From assembly GCF_024171735.1 (NCBI RefSeq), contig NZ_JAMTCH010000003.1, positions 484,841 to 548,840 on the forward strand: a stretch of 64,000 nt of DNA. Reading direction: 5' to 3'. Every line of letters starts with the position of its first letter. Within the stretch, counting starts at the first letter, position 1. Of the stretch, positions 1 through 9,058 are shown one piece after another. Both the position numbers and the translations under genes were made by a program. The notes beneath the pieces were generated by a model that was given only the letters and a program-made list of their open reading frames with translations, did no database searches and was not told the origin of the DNA. Source of the DNA: Prauserella alba. GTDB lineage: Bacteria > Actinomycetota > Actinomycetes > Mycobacteriales > Pseudonocardiaceae.

Positions 1-76
1 CCGGGCGGTCGTGACGACGCGAGCACGCACAGTAGGCTCGCGGCGGTTTGTCGGCTGAACGCGGGGGAGGACCAGC

Positions 77-841
77 GTGGCGGTACCGAATCCGGGAGAG
101 CCGGTGCCCGGCGACCGGAGTCCGGCGAGTCTGCCACGGCCGCGGTGGGGGTTCGGTGCGTTCCTGCTCGTCGAGGCCGTACTGCTGGCCTCGGCCGCGT
201 TGATCGGCGCCATCCTGCACAGCGGCGGCGGTGCCATGTCGGTGCGCAACGTGCTCATCGGAACGATGCTGCCCACGGTGATCGCGGCGGGGACAGCGTT
301 GGCCATCACGAAGGTCCGTGGCAACGGCCCGCTGGCCGACCTCAGCCTGTCGTGGTCCATCAGCGATGTGAAGCTCGGTATCAAGCTGGGCGCCGTGGGC
401 CTGGTCGTGACCAGTGTCGGGGCGTGGGTCTGGACCGAGATCGTCGGCGAACGCAACGCTCAGTCCGCGATCAGTGCGCTCGTCGAGGGACAGCCGATGT
501 CGCTGCAGGCGGCCATCGTGATGTTCCTCTACCTGTGGCTGCTCGGGCCGATCTGCGAGGAGATCATCTACCGCGGCCTGCTCTGGAGCGCCACGGAACG
601 ACTGGAGTGGCGCAAGGAGAAATGGGGCAGGGTCGCGGCGTTCGTCCTGTCGACCGCGGTGTTCGCCGTCAGCCACCTCGAACCGCTGCGCACGACGTTG
701 CTGCTGGTCATTTCGATTCCCATCGGCCTGGCACGCCTGATCACCGGGCGACTGCTCGGCAGCATCGTGGCCCACCAGATGAACAACTTCCTGCCCGCCG
801 TGGCGATCCTGCTGACGGCGCTGGGCGTCGTCGAGGCCTGA
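77..841 (+). CDS. CPBP family intramembrane metalloprotease (CAAX protease-like)
   Basis: 254 residues, multi-pass membrane protein of the Abi/CPBP (type II CAAX prenyl endopeptidase-like) family. The three family motifs are visible: an EExxxR motif (CEEIIYRG, about residues 159-166), an FxxxH motif (FAVSH, about 193-197) and an HxxxN motif (HQMNN near the C-terminus). These normally form the metal and substrate site inside the membrane. The GTG start is preceded by a GGGGGAGG ribosome-binding site. The gene converges on the TSUP gene with only 4 bp between the stops. The substrate is unknown; bacterial members have been linked to bacteriocin self-immunity and protein maturation, but nothing here points to either. 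Confidence 0.85.
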   Translation: MAVPNPGEPVPGDRSPASLPRPRWGFGAFLLVEAVLLASAALIGAILHSGGGAMSVRNVLIGTMLPTVIAAGTALAITKVRGNGPLADLSLSWSISDVKLGIKLGAVGLVVTSVGAWVWTEIVGERNAQSAISALVEGQPMSLQAAIVMFLYLWLLGPICEEIIYRGLLWSATERLEWRKEKWGRVAAFVLSTAVFAVSHLEPLRTTLLLVISIPIGLARLITGRLLGSIVAHQMNNFLPAVAILLTALGVVEA

Positions 842-845
842 ACCG

Positions 846-1613
846 CTAGAGGGCCTGGACCAGCAGGTGGGTCGCGAGCCCGAGACCCGCGAGCGCGATG
901 CCGATCCGCAACGGGCGTTCCGGCAGCCGCCGCACCAGCATCGGACCCAGCCACGCGCCGAGGAACGATCCGGCCGCCAGCGAGACCGCCGCCGTCCAGT
1001 TCACCGGCGCGAGGATCGCGAACGCGATGGCGGCCGTGCCGTTCGCCGCGCCGCTGGCGATGTTCTTGAGCGCGTTGGCCACGGGCAGCCGGTCCGGCAA
1101 CGAGATCGACAGCACCGCGAGCATCATGATGCCCGCACCCGCCCCGAAGTAGCCGGAGTAGATCGTCACGGCGACGAACGCCGCCGCGAACCCGGCACCG
1201 GGGGAGCGCTCGCGGCCCCGCCGTGCCGCGCGGATGTCCGCGGCCTGCCGGAGGCGGTCGCGTAACAGGAGCAGCACCGAGCCGAGCGCGATCAGCCACG
1301 GTACGACGACTTCGAACGTGTCGGCGGGTGTCGTCAGCAGCAGCGCGGCACCGGCGGAACCGCCGACGGTCGCCGCGGCGACGATCTTGCCGAGCCTGCG
1401 GCCCTGGCCACGGAGCTCGTGACGGGAACCGCCCGCGGCGCCGAGGGTCGTCGCCAGCATCGCCACGGTGTTGGTCATGTTCGCCGTCAGCGGCGGCAGC
1501 CCCGCGGCGAGCAGCGCCGGGTAGCTGAACAGCGACGCCAGGCCCGCCACCGACGACGCCAGTCCTGCCGCCACCCCCGCTCCGGAGAGCAGTGCCACCG
1601 AGGTGACGTCCAC
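846..1613 (-). CDS. TSUP/TauE-SafE family sulfite or organosulfonate permease-like protein
   Basis: 255 residues and about eight hydrophobic segments with the duplicated four-helix layout of the TauE/SafE (TSUP) family. The N-terminal half has the glycine-rich [12 protein letters not shown] stretch and the second half the matching [11 protein letters not shown] stretch typical of both repeats. The frame stays open for another 124 codons upstream, but that part is arginine-rich and not hydrophobic. I place the start at the GTG at 1613, with GAGAGGA about 7 bases upstream. Members export sulfite, sulfoacetate or thiosulfate, or take up sulfur compounds; the substrate here cannot be told. Confidence 0.75.
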   Translation of the reverse strand: MDVTSVALLSGAGVAAGLASSVAGLASLFSYPALLAAGLPPLTANMTNTVAMLATTLGAAGGSRHELRGQGRRLGKIVAAATVGGSAGAALLLTTPADTFEVVVPWLIALGSVLLLLRDRLRQAADIRAARRGRERSPGAGFAAAFVAVTIYSGYFGAGAGIMMLAVLSISLPDRLPVANALKNIASGAANGTAAIAFAILAPVNWTAAVSLAAGSFLGAWLGPMLVRRLPERPLRIGIALAGLGLATHLLVQAL

Positions 1614-1950
1614 GTGCGATCCTCTCGTCGTCGTCGGCCCGGCTCCGGAAACGGTGTCGCGGCCCCCGCCGCGCGCAGGTGCCCGCCGGGTCCGGACCGC
1701 GCAGGCCGGCTCACGCCGCGGTGCCGGTACGGCCCGCACCGCAGTCTTCTCGGCCGCCGCCGGGCCTCGGGAGGGGAGCCCGTCGCAGGTGACGTACCTC
1801 GCTCTGGCAAAATGGTGGCTTGCCCGCTCCGAACGGGCCCTCTCACCGTGTCGGAGCGATACACAGACCTGCGGGCATCGCCGATCCGCTCCCCACTCGG
1901 GGGTGGTGCCTCGAACCGAGCAAGCGAACACGACAGGAGTACCCACACCC
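1614..1950. other. Intergenic region and rpsP leader
   Basis: 337 bases without a convincing gene, between the divergent TSUP gene and rpsP. The rpsP-proximal half is less GC-rich and must carry the rpsP-trmD promoter. A short hairpin (GCCCG at 1822-1826 pairing with CGGGC at 1834-1838) lies in the presumed leader. I could not identify a confident -35/-10 pair. A GACAGGAGT ribosome-binding site sits just before the GTG start of rpsP. Confidence 0.4.
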
Positions 1951-2430
1951 GTGGCCGTCAAGATCAAGCTGCAGCGCCTGGGCAAGATCCGTGCGCCGTA
2001 CTACCGCATCATCGTCGCGGACGCGCGTACCCGGCGGGATGGCAAGGCCATCGAGACGATCGGCAAGTACCACCCGAAGGAAGAGCCGAGCTTCATCGAG
2101 GTGAACTCGGAGCGTGCGCAGTACTGGCTGGGCGTCGGCGCACTGCCGACCGAGCCGGTCCAGCGCATCCTCGAGGTGACCGGTGACTGGCAGAAGCACA
2201 AGGGCCTGCCCGGTGCCGAGGGCACGCTGAAGCCGCAGCCCGAGAAGAAGACCAAGCAGGACATCTTCAACGAGGCGCTCGCCGCCGCGAACGAAGAGCC
2301 GTCCGTCGCCGCCGTCACCCCGAAGAAGAAGGGTGGCAACAAGAAGGCCGACAAGGCGGAGGCCCCGGCCGAGGAGACCGCCGAGGCCGCTGAGTCGACC
2401 GAGGGCGAGAAGAAGGCCGACGAGGCGTGA
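1951..2430 (+). CDS. rpsP: 30S ribosomal protein S16
   Basis: 159 residues. The first about 80 residues are canonical bS16 (start [12 protein letters not shown], then [20 protein letters not shown] and IGKYHP), a 16S-binding assembly protein. The remaining half is a lysine-, glutamate- and alanine-rich tail, probably disordered, as in many actinobacterial S16 proteins. The GTG at 1951 was chosen over the longer upstream frame because it reproduces the conserved N-terminus and has AGGAG at a good distance. The gene is first in rpsP-khpA-rimM-trmD; its stop overlaps the khpA start by 4 bases. Confidence 0.96.
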   Translation: MAVKIKLQRLGKIRAPYYRIIVADARTRRDGKAIETIGKYHPKEEPSFIEVNSERAQYWLGVGALPTEPVQRILEVTGDWQKHKGLPGAEGTLKPQPEKKTKQDIFNEALAAANEEPSVAAVTPKKKGGNKKADKAEAPAEETAEAAESTEGEKKADEA

Positions 2431-2666
2431 GCTTCCTCGCCGACTCGCTCGAGCACCTGGTCCGCGGCATCGTCGACAATCCCGACGATGTCCGCGTGGA
2501 CCTGGTCACCGGCCGTCGTGGTCGCACGCTCGAGGTGCATGTGCACCCGGACGACCTCGGTAAGGTGATCGGCCGCAGCGGGCGTACCGCGACGTCGCTG
2601 CGCACCGTGATGAACTCCGTCGGCGGCAAGGGCATCCGCGTCGACGTGATCGACACCGATCGCTGA
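2427..2666 (+). CDS. khpA: KH-domain RNA-binding protein KhpA
   Basis: 79 residues, a single KH domain with the GxxG-type RNA-binding loop in IGRSGRTA (about residues 51-58). KhpA proteins bind RNA, often with KhpB, and influence ribosome biogenesis and cell division in Gram-positive bacteria. The GTG start overlaps the rpsP stop (GTGA), which implies translational coupling. Its place between rpsP and rimM is the conserved bacterial position for this family. Confidence 0.93.
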   Translation: MSFLADSLEHLVRGIVDNPDDVRVDLVTGRRGRTLEVHVHPDDLGKVIGRSGRTATSLRTVMNSVGGKGIRVDVIDTDR

Positions 2667-2677
2667 CGGGGTTCGCC

Positions 2678-3247
2678 GTGGAGGTCGTAGTCGGCCGGGT
2701 CGCGAAAGCGCACGGCATTCGCGGCGAACTCGCCGTGGACGTGCGTACCGACTCGCCCGACGAACGCTTCGCCGAAGGTGCGGTTCTCACCGGCAGGTCC
2801 CGTAACGGTGGCACGACACGACTCACCGTGGCAGCCGCCCGCTGGCACAGCGGGCGGCTGCTGCTGCGTTTCGAGGAAGTTCCGGACCGCACCGCCGCCG
2901 AACAACAGCGTGGCCTGCTGCTGCTCGCGGAAGCGGGCGAACTGCCGCCGATCGACGATCCCGACGAGTTCTACGACCACGAACTCGAAGGACTGCGCGC
3001 GGAACTGACCGACGGCACGGTCGTCGGCACCGTGCGCGAAGTCGTCCATTCCCCGGGAGGGGAGTTGCTGTCCCTCGACCGTGACGGCGCCGAGGCGCTC
3101 GTGCCGTTCGTGCGCGAGATCGTGCCCGAGGTCGACGTCGACGGTGGGCGCGTCGTACTCGACCCACCGGAAGGGCTTCTGGACGACGCCGCCGAGACCG
3201 CTGGCACACCCGGCGACACGGCCGGTCGGGACGAGTCGTCCCGATGA
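2678..3247 (+). CDS. rimM: Ribosome maturation factor RimM
   Basis: 189 residues. The N-terminal RimM barrel begins [18 protein letters not shown], the family signature, and a PRC-barrel domain follows (about residues 95-170, with EFYDHELEG at its start). RimM binds S19 and helps mature the 30S head. The C-terminus is a short acidic tail. The GTG start lies 11 bp after khpA, in the same operon. An approximately 70-bp gap separates it from trmD. Confidence 0.95.
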   Translation: MEVVVGRVAKAHGIRGELAVDVRTDSPDERFAEGAVLTGRSRNGGTTRLTVAAARWHSGRLLLRFEEVPDRTAAEQQRGLLLLAEAGELPPIDDPDEFYDHELEGLRAELTDGTVVGTVREVVHSPGGELLSLDRDGAEALVPFVREIVPEVDVDGGRVVLDPPEGLLDDAAETAGTPGDTAGRDESSR

Positions 3248-3317
3248 CGACCACCCCGGTTCCGGGGCCCGTCCCCGTGGCCGATCCAGTCCGCGAACGT
3301 CTCTGAAAGCTGCCGCA

Positions 3318-4094
3318 GTGAAACTCGACGTCGTCACGATCTTCCCGGAATACCTGCAGCCGCTGCGTGCCGCGCTGCTGGGAAGGGCGGCGGAACGCGG
3401 GCTGATCGAGATCGGCGTGCACGACCTGCGGAACTGGACCTACGACGTGCACCGGGCCGTCGACGACGCGCCGTACGGCGGCGGTCCCGGCATGGTGATG
3501 AAACCGCAGGTCTGGGGCGAGGCGCTCGACGCCGTGTGCACCGAGCGGTCCCGGTTGGTCGTGCCGACTCCCGCGGGCAGGCCCTTCACCCAGGCGGTGG
3601 CGAGGGAGTACGCCGAACAGGAGCATCTCGTCTTCGCCTGCGGCCGTTACGAGGGCATCGACCAGCGGGTGTTCGACGACGCGGCCCGCCGGATGCCCGT
3701 CGACGAGGTGTCCATCGGCGATTACGTGCTCGTCGGCGGCGAGGCGGCGGTGCTGGTCATGGTCGAGGCCGTGGTGCGGCTCCTGCCGGGGGTGCTGGGC
3801 AATCCCGTCTCGGCCGAACAGGACTCGTTCTCCGACGGCCTGCTCGAAGGTCCCAGCTTCACGCGGCCCGAGGTGTGGCGTGACCTGACCGTGCCGGACG
3901 TGCTGCGCTCCGGTAACCACGCCCACATCGAACGGTGGCGCCGCGACCAGGCCCTCGAACGCACGTTTCGCCGTCGCCCCGACCTGCTCACCCTCCTGGC
4001 CGACGAGCTCGATGACCACGACCGCGCGGTCCTCGACCGGCTCCGTGACGACGACGGCGGATCCGACGCCACGCAGGCGCTCGACCAGGCATGA
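3318..4094 (+). CDS. trmD: tRNA (guanine37-N1)-methyltransferase
   Basis: 258 residues. TrmD methylates G37 of tRNAs to prevent frameshifting, using SAM bound in a trefoil-knot SPOUT fold. The family start [12 protein letters not shown], the [15 protein letters not shown] segment, the knot region [10 protein letters not shown] and the [12 protein letters not shown] stretch are all present. The GTG at 3318 was chosen because the upstream extension has no family match. It is the last gene of the rpsP operon; a probable separate promoter precedes rplS. Confidence 0.96.
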   Translation: MKLDVVTIFPEYLQPLRAALLGRAAERGLIEIGVHDLRNWTYDVHRAVDDAPYGGGPGMVMKPQVWGEALDAVCTERSRLVVPTPAGRPFTQAVAREYAEQEHLVFACGRYEGIDQRVFDDAARRMPVDEVSIGDYVLVGGEAAVLVMVEAVVRLLPGVLGNPVSAEQDSFSDGLLEGPSFTRPEVWRDLTVPDVLRSGNHAHIERWRRDQALERTFRRRPDLLTLLADELDDHDRAVLDRLRDDDGGSDATQALDQA

Positions 4095-4137
4095 CGGCGG
4101 CTGCCGGCGGCCCCGTGTCCACCGCGGGCATCCCGCA

Positions 4138-4146
4138 TGCCATACT
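4138..4146 (+). promoter_or_regulatory. Possible extended -10 promoter for rplS
   Basis: TGC followed by CATACT at 4141-4146 resembles an extended -10 element in the 174-bp trmD-rplS gap. No clear -35 is visible. The leader would be about 115 nt. Confidence 0.3.
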
Positions 4147-4268
4147 TGACCAGTTGGCGCGACGTGTGAACACGCGCTGCCGAGAACTCCTGGGCCGCCC
4201 GCTGTGAGGCCGGTGCGCGCCCGGACATGTCAAGCCACATTGCCACAAGGACGAGGACGGACCTGAAG

Positions 4269-4625
4269 ATGAACACCCTGGACGCGCTGGACGCTCAGTC
4301 GCTGCGTTCCGACATCCCCTACTTCCGCCCGGGCGACACGCTCAAGGTTCACGTCCGCGTCATCGAGGGCAACCGTGAGCGGAACCAGGTCTTCGAGGGC
4401 GTCGTGATCGCCCGCCAGGGCGGCGGCATCCGCGAGACGTTCACCGTCCGCAAGATGTCGTTCGGCATCGGCGTGGAGCGTACGTTCCCGGTGCACACGC
4501 CGAACATCGCCAAGATCGAGGTCGCCAAGAAGGGTGACGTCCGCCGGGCGAAGCTCTACTACCTGCGCAACCTGCGTGGTAAGGCCGCCAAGATCAAGGA
4601 GCGTCGCGAGACCTCCGCTTCCTGA
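4269..4625 (+). CDS. rplS: 50S ribosomal protein L19
   Basis: 118 residues, the usual length for bL19, which sits at the 30S-50S interface. Recognisable segments are [41 protein letters not shown] and [18 protein letters not shown]-like sequence (KIKER here). I chose the ATG at 4269, preceded by a purine-rich GAGGACGG; 14 further codons upstream are open but not conserved. lepB follows after 30 bp. Confidence 0.96.
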   Translation: MNTLDALDAQSLRSDIPYFRPGDTLKVHVRVIEGNRERNQVFEGVVIARQGGGIRETFTVRKMSFGIGVERTFPVHTPNIAKIEVAKKGDVRRAKLYYLRNLRGKAAKIKERRETSAS

Positions 4626-4655
4626 TCACTGTGGAGCTTGCCGTAGCCTGACGCC

Positions 4656-5642
4656 GTGGTCGAGCCTGTGCCTTCAAACGCCCCCCAGGATGAGCCGGAG
4701 CAGCCGGACGACGAGCGGAAGAATCCGTTCGGGAGCCCCGCCGACAGGTCGGAATCGTCCGAGGACAGCGAAGGGAAGGCACAGGCCGGCGGCGACGGTG
4801 GCCGGTCGCGGAGCCGCCGCGACGGCAAGGCGAAGAAGCAGCGGTCGTTCTGGAAGGAACTGCCGATCCTGATCGGGATCGCGCTCGTACTCGCCTTCGT
4901 CATTCAGCAGTTCTTCGCCCGGGTCTACATGATCCCTTCGGGCTCGATGGAACACACGCTGCACGGCTGCCCCGGCTGCACACCCGACCGGATCCTGGTC
5001 GACAAGCTCGTCTACGACTTCGCCGATCCCGACCCGGGGGAAGTCGTCGTGTTCCGCGGTCCCGAGTCCTGGGTCGGTCCGGGACTCGCCGACGACGGCG
5101 GCAACGCCGTGGCCGACTTCTTCCAGATGGTCGGCTCGGCCTTCGGCCTCGCTCCGCCCGATGAGCGCGACTTCGTCAAACGAGTCATCGCGACCGGTGG
5201 GCAGACCGTCGAATGCTGCGACGACCAGAACCGGGTCCTCGTGGACGGCCGGCCGCTCGACGAGCCCTATCTGCACCTCGCCGGTGGCAGGCCGCAGGCC
5301 TCGTTCGACGAGGTGACCGTGCCCCAGGGATACGTCTGGGTCATGGGTGACAACCGGAACAACTCTGCCGACTCGCGGTATCACAACGACGGTGGCGGTG
5401 CGTCCGGTGCAGTGCCCGTGGACAACATCATCGGCAAGGCGCGCCTGATTGTGCTGCCGCCGTCGCGATGGGGAATCATCCACGGGGACAATCCGCAACA
5501 GCAGCAGGCGGAGGCGATGAGCGCGCCGACCTGGCAACAGGGCATCCCGCTGGCCGGCGGCGCGTTGGCAGCGTGGCCGGTGCTCACGACGAGCCGTCGC
5601 ATCGGCGCCGCCGTAGGCGGAGCGTTGCGACGCGACCCCTGA
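4656..5642 (+). CDS. lepB: Type I signal peptidase
   Basis: 328 residues. A charged, disordered cytoplasmic N-terminus (about 1-66) leads into one membrane helix (about 70-88). The catalytic serine is in PSGSM (Ser97), the general-base lysine in FVKRVIATGG (Lys175), and box E is GDNRNNSADSR. A second hydrophobic stretch near residues 295-312 may be a C-terminal membrane anchor. The extracellular part carries a CPGC pair and a CC pair. It removes signal peptides from Sec/Tat substrates at the outer membrane face. Position after rplS and before rnhB is the standard actinobacterial order. Confidence 0.95.
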   Translation: MVEPVPSNAPQDEPEQPDDERKNPFGSPADRSESSEDSEGKAQAGGDGGRSRSRRDGKAKKQRSFWKELPILIGIALVLAFVIQQFFARVYMIPSGSMEHTLHGCPGCTPDRILVDKLVYDFADPDPGEVVVFRGPESWVGPGLADDGGNAVADFFQMVGSAFGLAPPDERDFVKRVIATGGQTVECCDDQNRVLVDGRPLDEPYLHLAGGRPQASFDEVTVPQGYVWVMGDNRNNSADSRYHNDGGGASGAVPVDNIIGKARLIVLPPSRWGIIHGDNPQQQQAEAMSAPTWQQGIPLAGGALAAWPVLTTSRRIGAAVGGALRRDP

Positions 5643-5669
5643 CCCGGCGGGTGAGAGCTGGAGCGTCCC

Positions 5670-6509
5670 GTGCCCACACCGTCGAACCGTTCCCCGGCGT
5701 CGTCGGCCCCGGCCACGAACAGGTCGAGGCGGCGGTCGTCGCTGTCGTTCGACGGTCCGAGGCCACCTCGCGCCGTCGTCCGCGGCGCGATGCCGTGGGC
5801 GCTGCAGGGTGCACTGGACCGGCGCGGGCTTGGTCCGGTGGCGGGCGTCGACGAGGCGGGCCGGGGTGCCTGCGCAGGGCCCCTGGTGGTCGCCGCGTGT
5901 GTACTGCGCCCCGGAGACGCGTCGCGGCTTTCCGAACTGACCGATTCGAAACTGCTGACGGCGGCGGCCAGGGAACGGGTGTATGGACGGGTCGTCCGGC
6001 GCGCCGTGTCGTACACGGTCGTCGTCGTACCGCCTGCCGAGGTGGACGCCCGCGGCATCCACGTCACCAACATCGAGGGCATGCGCCGGGCCGTGACGCG
6101 GCTGGAGGTCGCGCCGGGCTACGTGCTGATCGACGGATTCCGCGTGCCTGGGCTGCCTGCGCCGAGCATTCCCGTGATCAAAGGTGATCGGGTGGCGGCA
6201 TGTGTGGCGGCCGCGTCGGTACTGGCCAAGGTCACCCGGGACCGGATCATGGCCGACCTGCACGCCGAGCATCCGCAGTACGGATTCGACGTGCACAAGG
6301 GTTACACCACGGCCGACCACGGGCGCGCGCTGACGGCTCACGGACCGTGCGCGGCGCACCGCTGGTCGTACACGAACGTCGCCGTCGCGGCGCAGGAACA
6401 CGACCTGCAACCGCCGCATCCGGTGTTGCTGACCGCGGCTGCGCTGCAGGCGAAGCCGGCGCCCGCCGTCGACAACCAGGAAGCGCTGTTCGACGTTCCC
6501 GCCGGATGA
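5670..6509 (+). CDS. rnhB: Ribonuclease HII
   Basis: 279 residues. RNase HII removes RNA from RNA/DNA hybrids and misincorporated ribonucleotides. Catalytic acidic residues are visible in [18 protein letters not shown] and LTDSKLL, with the later DGFR and KGD segments. The first about 40 residues are basic and poorly conserved, and an ATG 40 codons in is an alternative start. I kept the GTG at 5670 because the pre-domain PPRAVVR segment resembles homologues as I remember them. Its neighbours lepB and DUF2469 are typical. Confidence 0.93.
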   Translation: MPTPSNRSPASSAPATNRSRRRSSLSFDGPRPPRAVVRGAMPWALQGALDRRGLGPVAGVDEAGRGACAGPLVVAACVLRPGDASRLSELTDSKLLTAAARERVYGRVVRRAVSYTVVVVPPAEVDARGIHVTNIEGMRRAVTRLEVAPGYVLIDGFRVPGLPAPSIPVIKGDRVAACVAAASVLAKVTRDRIMADLHAEHPQYGFDVHKGYTTADHGRALTAHGPCAAHRWSYTNVAVAAQEHDLQPPHPVLLTAAALQAKPAPAVDNQEALFDVPAG

Positions 6510-6605
6510 GATGGAAACGGCGGTGCCCGAGTCCTCTCCAGCCGGGCGTTCGGGTGTCACAATGGTTGTTCGCCACCGACCGGCTGTAAGGCTTGCGAGG
6601 AGCAG

Positions 6606-6929
6606 ATGAGCGCAGAGGATCTCGAGAAGTACGAGACCGAGATGGAACTGTCGCTGTACCGGGAGTACCGCGACATCGTCGGGCAGTTCTCGTACGTCGT
6701 GGAGACCGAGCGGCGGTTCTACCTGGCCAACTCCGTCGACGTGCAGGTGCGTGACAGCGGCGGCGAGGTGTACTTCGAGGTGCGCATGTCGGACGCGTGG
6801 GTGTGGGACATGTACCGTCCGGCGCGTTTCGTCAAGAGCGTCCGGGTGATCACCTTCAAGGACGTCAACGTCGAAGAGCTCGAGAAGCCCGAGCTGCGAC
6901 TGCCCGAGGAGGGCCCGTTCGGCGGCTGA
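6606..6929 (+). CDS. DUF2469 family protein
   Basis: 107 residues, acidic and highly conserved in Actinobacteria, almost always between rnhB and yraN as here. The start (MSAEDLEKYETEMELSLYRE) and the aromatic-rich middle are the family hallmark. No function is established. No membrane segment or known catalytic motif is visible. The ATG is preceded by GAGGAGCAG. Confidence 0.9.
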   Translation: MSAEDLEKYETEMELSLYREYRDIVGQFSYVVETERRFYLANSVDVQVRDSGGEVYFEVRMSDAWVWDMYRPARFVKSVRVITFKDVNVEELEKPELRLPEEGPFGG

Positions 6930-7016
6930 CGTGCGGTGCGCCGCCACTCCGCCGGGGTCGGCGCCGTAGCACGGACCCCTGACGAGATCGGAGTGCCGCC
7001 GCTCGCGGCGCCTGGG

Positions 7017-7043
7017 TTGTCCACAGCATCCGGGTTGTCCACA
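7017..7043 (+). promoter_or_regulatory. Two direct DnaA-box 9-mers upstream of yraN
   Basis: TTGTCCACA occurs at 7017-7025 and again at 7035-7043, same strand, 18 bp start to start. This 9-mer matches the reported Streptomyces DnaA-box consensus. The pair lies in the 210-bp gap between DUF2469 and yraN, so it could regulate yraN-comM-dprA or act as a DnaA-titration site. It is not an origin: there is no dnaA or dnaN and no AT-rich region. Confidence 0.5.
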
Positions 7044-7139
7044 ACTTCGCAGAAACCCCCTCCCGTGGAGCCGGTGAACCGGTGATCGTGGGTTCGAGGG
7101 CCGGTGAGTGCCGGCCGCGGACCTTGGGGGTGAACGCGA

Positions 7140-7547
7140 GTGAATACCACGTTGCGCGGCCGGGGGAACGACAATTCCCGGGCACGCGGCAAACGATCCC
7201 ACCTCGACCTCGGGCGCCGGGGTGAGGAACTGGCGGTGCGGTACCTGACCGAACGCGGCCTGATCGTGCTGAGCCGCAACTGGCGATGCCGGGAAGGCGA
7301 GCTCGACATCGTCGCGACCGATCGGTCGATGCTCGTCGTGTGCGAGGTCAAGACCCGATCCGGTCATCGCTTCGGTGCCCCGGCCGAAGCCGTCACCGCG
7401 GACAAGCAGGCGCGGATCCGGCGGGTTACGTCGCGGTGGCTGTCGGAGTTCCAGATCGGCTGGTGCCCGATCCGGTTCGACGTGCTGTCCGTGGACTGCC
7501 CGCCCGGTGGTGAGCCGACCGTCCGGCACATCGTGGGTGCGTTCTGA
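7140..7547 (+). CDS. yraN: YraN/UPF0102 family endonuclease-like protein
   Basis: 135 residues with the Holliday-junction-resolvase-like fold of UPF0102. The nuclease core is visible: GRRGEELAVRYL, then GELDIVATD and VVCEVKTRSG, which together give the acidic and Lys residues expected for a PD-(D/E)xK centre. The function is unproven; it is usually next to comM and dprA, as here. The GTG start is chosen because sequence similarity begins shortly after. Its stop overlaps the comM start (TGATG). Confidence 0.88.
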   Translation: MNTTLRGRGNDNSRARGKRSHLDLGRRGEELAVRYLTERGLIVLSRNWRCREGELDIVATDRSMLVVCEVKTRSGHRFGAPAEAVTADKQARIRRVTSRWLSEFQIGWCPIRFDVLSVDCPPGGEPTVRHIVGAF

Positions 7548-9058
7548 TGCCGCTCGCGCGAGCCTGGTCGGTTGCCCTGATCGGTATCGAGGGGCGGCCG
7601 GTGGAGATCGAAGCGGACATCGGTGCCGGACTGCCCGGGACGAAACTCGTCGGCCTGCCGGACGCGGGCCTGCGCGAGGCCAAGGACCGGGTGCGGGCCG
7701 CGGTGCGAAACAGCGGCCAGCGTTGGCCCGACAGCAACGTGACGCTGGGCCTGTCCCCGGCGGATCTGCCGAAGGACGGCTCCGGTTACGACCTGGGGAT
7801 TGCTGCCGCCGTGCTCGCCGCGTCCGGTGCGGTGCCCGCTCCGAAACTGGTGGACACGATCCTGTTGGGGGAGCTCGCGCTCGACGGCAGGGTCCGGCCG
7901 GTGCGCGGCGTCCTGCCCGCGCTGCTGGCGGCGCGCAGGTCCGGGTACCGCAGGGCGGTGGTGGCGCCCGAATCGCTGGCCGAAGGGTCGCTGGTCGGCG
8001 GGATCGACGTCCTGGGGGCCGGAAGGCTCGGCGAACTCATCGCCTGGCTGTGCGACGAGGACGGGTTGCCCCGCGCCGAACCCGATCACGGCCGCGCCCC
8101 GCCGCAACACCCTGACCTGGCCGACGTCGTCGGACAACCCGAGGCGCGCTGGGCCCTGGAGGTGGCGGCGGCAGGAGGGCACAACCTGTTGATGACCGGG
8201 CCGCCGGGGGTCGGCAAGACGATGCTGGCCACGCGCCTGCCGGGCCTGCTGCCGGAACTCGGGGACGACGAAGCGCTCGAGGTCACCGCGGTGCACTCGG
8301 TCGACGGCTCGCTGGAGCCCGACTCACCGCTGGTGCGGGTGCCACCGTTCGTTGCGCCCCACCATTCGATCTCGGTCGCGGCGTTGATCGGCGGGGGTAC
8401 CGGTCTCGCGACGCCCGGTGTGATCAGCAAGGCGCACCGCGGCGTGCTCTTCCTCGACGAGGCGGCGGAATACGGCGGTGAACGCCTCGATGCGCTCCGT
8501 ACGGTGCTGGAGGAGGGCGAGGTGCGGATCGCCCGCTCCCGCGGCTCGGTGCGTTACCCGGCGCGATTCCAGTTGGTGCTGGCGACGAACACCTGCCCGT
8601 GTGCGCCGCCTCGGGAAACGGAGTGCAGTTGCAGCCCGGCCGCGCGGCGGCGGTATCTGGCGAAGCTGTCCGGTCCGTTGCTCGACCGGGTCGACCTGCG
8701 CGTGCGAATGCGCCCCGTGACGGCGATGAACGTGGCGGGCGGCGAGTCGGCCGAGCCGACCGACCGGGTTCGGGAACGTGTCGTCGCCGCCCGGGAACGT
8801 GCGGCGAAGCGATGGTCCGACCGCGGCTGGCAGACCAACGCCGAGGTGCCGGGCCCTGCATTGCGCCGCGAGTTCGCCCTCCCGCAGGAAACGACCCGAC
8901 TGCTCGACCGCGGGCTGAATCGGGGCGCGATCACGGCCAGGGGAGCGGATCGCTGTCTCCGCATCGCATGGACCCTTTCGGACTTGGCCGAGGCCGACGA
9001 ACCCGCCGCCGACCATGTCGCGGCCGCCCTCGAGTTCCGGGACCGGAGGGCGGCATGA
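7547..9058 (+). CDS. comM: YifB/ComM-type Mg-chelatase-like AAA+ ATPase
   Basis: 503 residues. An N-terminal Lon-protease-like domain (start LARAWSVALIGIEG; GLPGTKLVGLPDAGLREAKDR) is followed by an AAA+ module with Walker A GPPGVGKTM (about residues 218-226), Walker B LFLDEAAE, and a cysteine cluster TCPCAPPRETECSCSP. A C-terminal Mg-chelatase lid follows. In Gram-negative bacteria ComM is a helicase that promotes branch migration during transformation. Here it sits between yraN and dprA with 1-bp and 4-bp overlaps, which suggests a DNA-processing operon. Natural transformation in this organism is not implied. Confidence 0.92.
   Translation: MPLARAWSVALIGIEGRPVEIEADIGAGLPGTKLVGLPDAGLREAKDRVRAAVRNSGQRWPDSNVTLGLSPADLPKDGSGYDLGIAAAVLAASGAVPAPKLVDTILLGELALDGRVRPVRGVLPALLAARRSGYRRAVVAPESLAEGSLVGGIDVLGAGRLGELIAWLCDEDGLPRAEPDHGRAPPQHPDLADVVGQPEARWALEVAAAGGHNLLMTGPPGVGKTMLATRLPGLLPELGDDEALEVTAVHSVDGSLEPDSPLVRVPPFVAPHHSISVAALIGGGTGLATPGVISKAHRGVLFLDEAAEYGGERLDALRTVLEEGEVRIARSRGSVRYPARFQLVLATNTCPCAPPRETECSCSPAARRRYLAKLSGPLLDRVDLRVRMRPVTAMNVAGGESAEPTDRVRERVVAARERAAKRWSDRGWQTNAEVPGPALRREFALPQETTRLLDRGLNRGAITARGADRCLRIAWTLSDLAEADEPAADHVAAALEFRDRRAA

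Noticed and set aside
1614-1950. Known ribosomal-protein leader motif upstream of rpsP
   Set aside because: Only a 5-bp hairpin is visible and nothing matches a leader I can name.
7017-7043. Replication origin
   Set aside because: Only two DnaA boxes, no dnaA/dnaN genes and no AT-rich unwinding region; regulation or titration is more likely.
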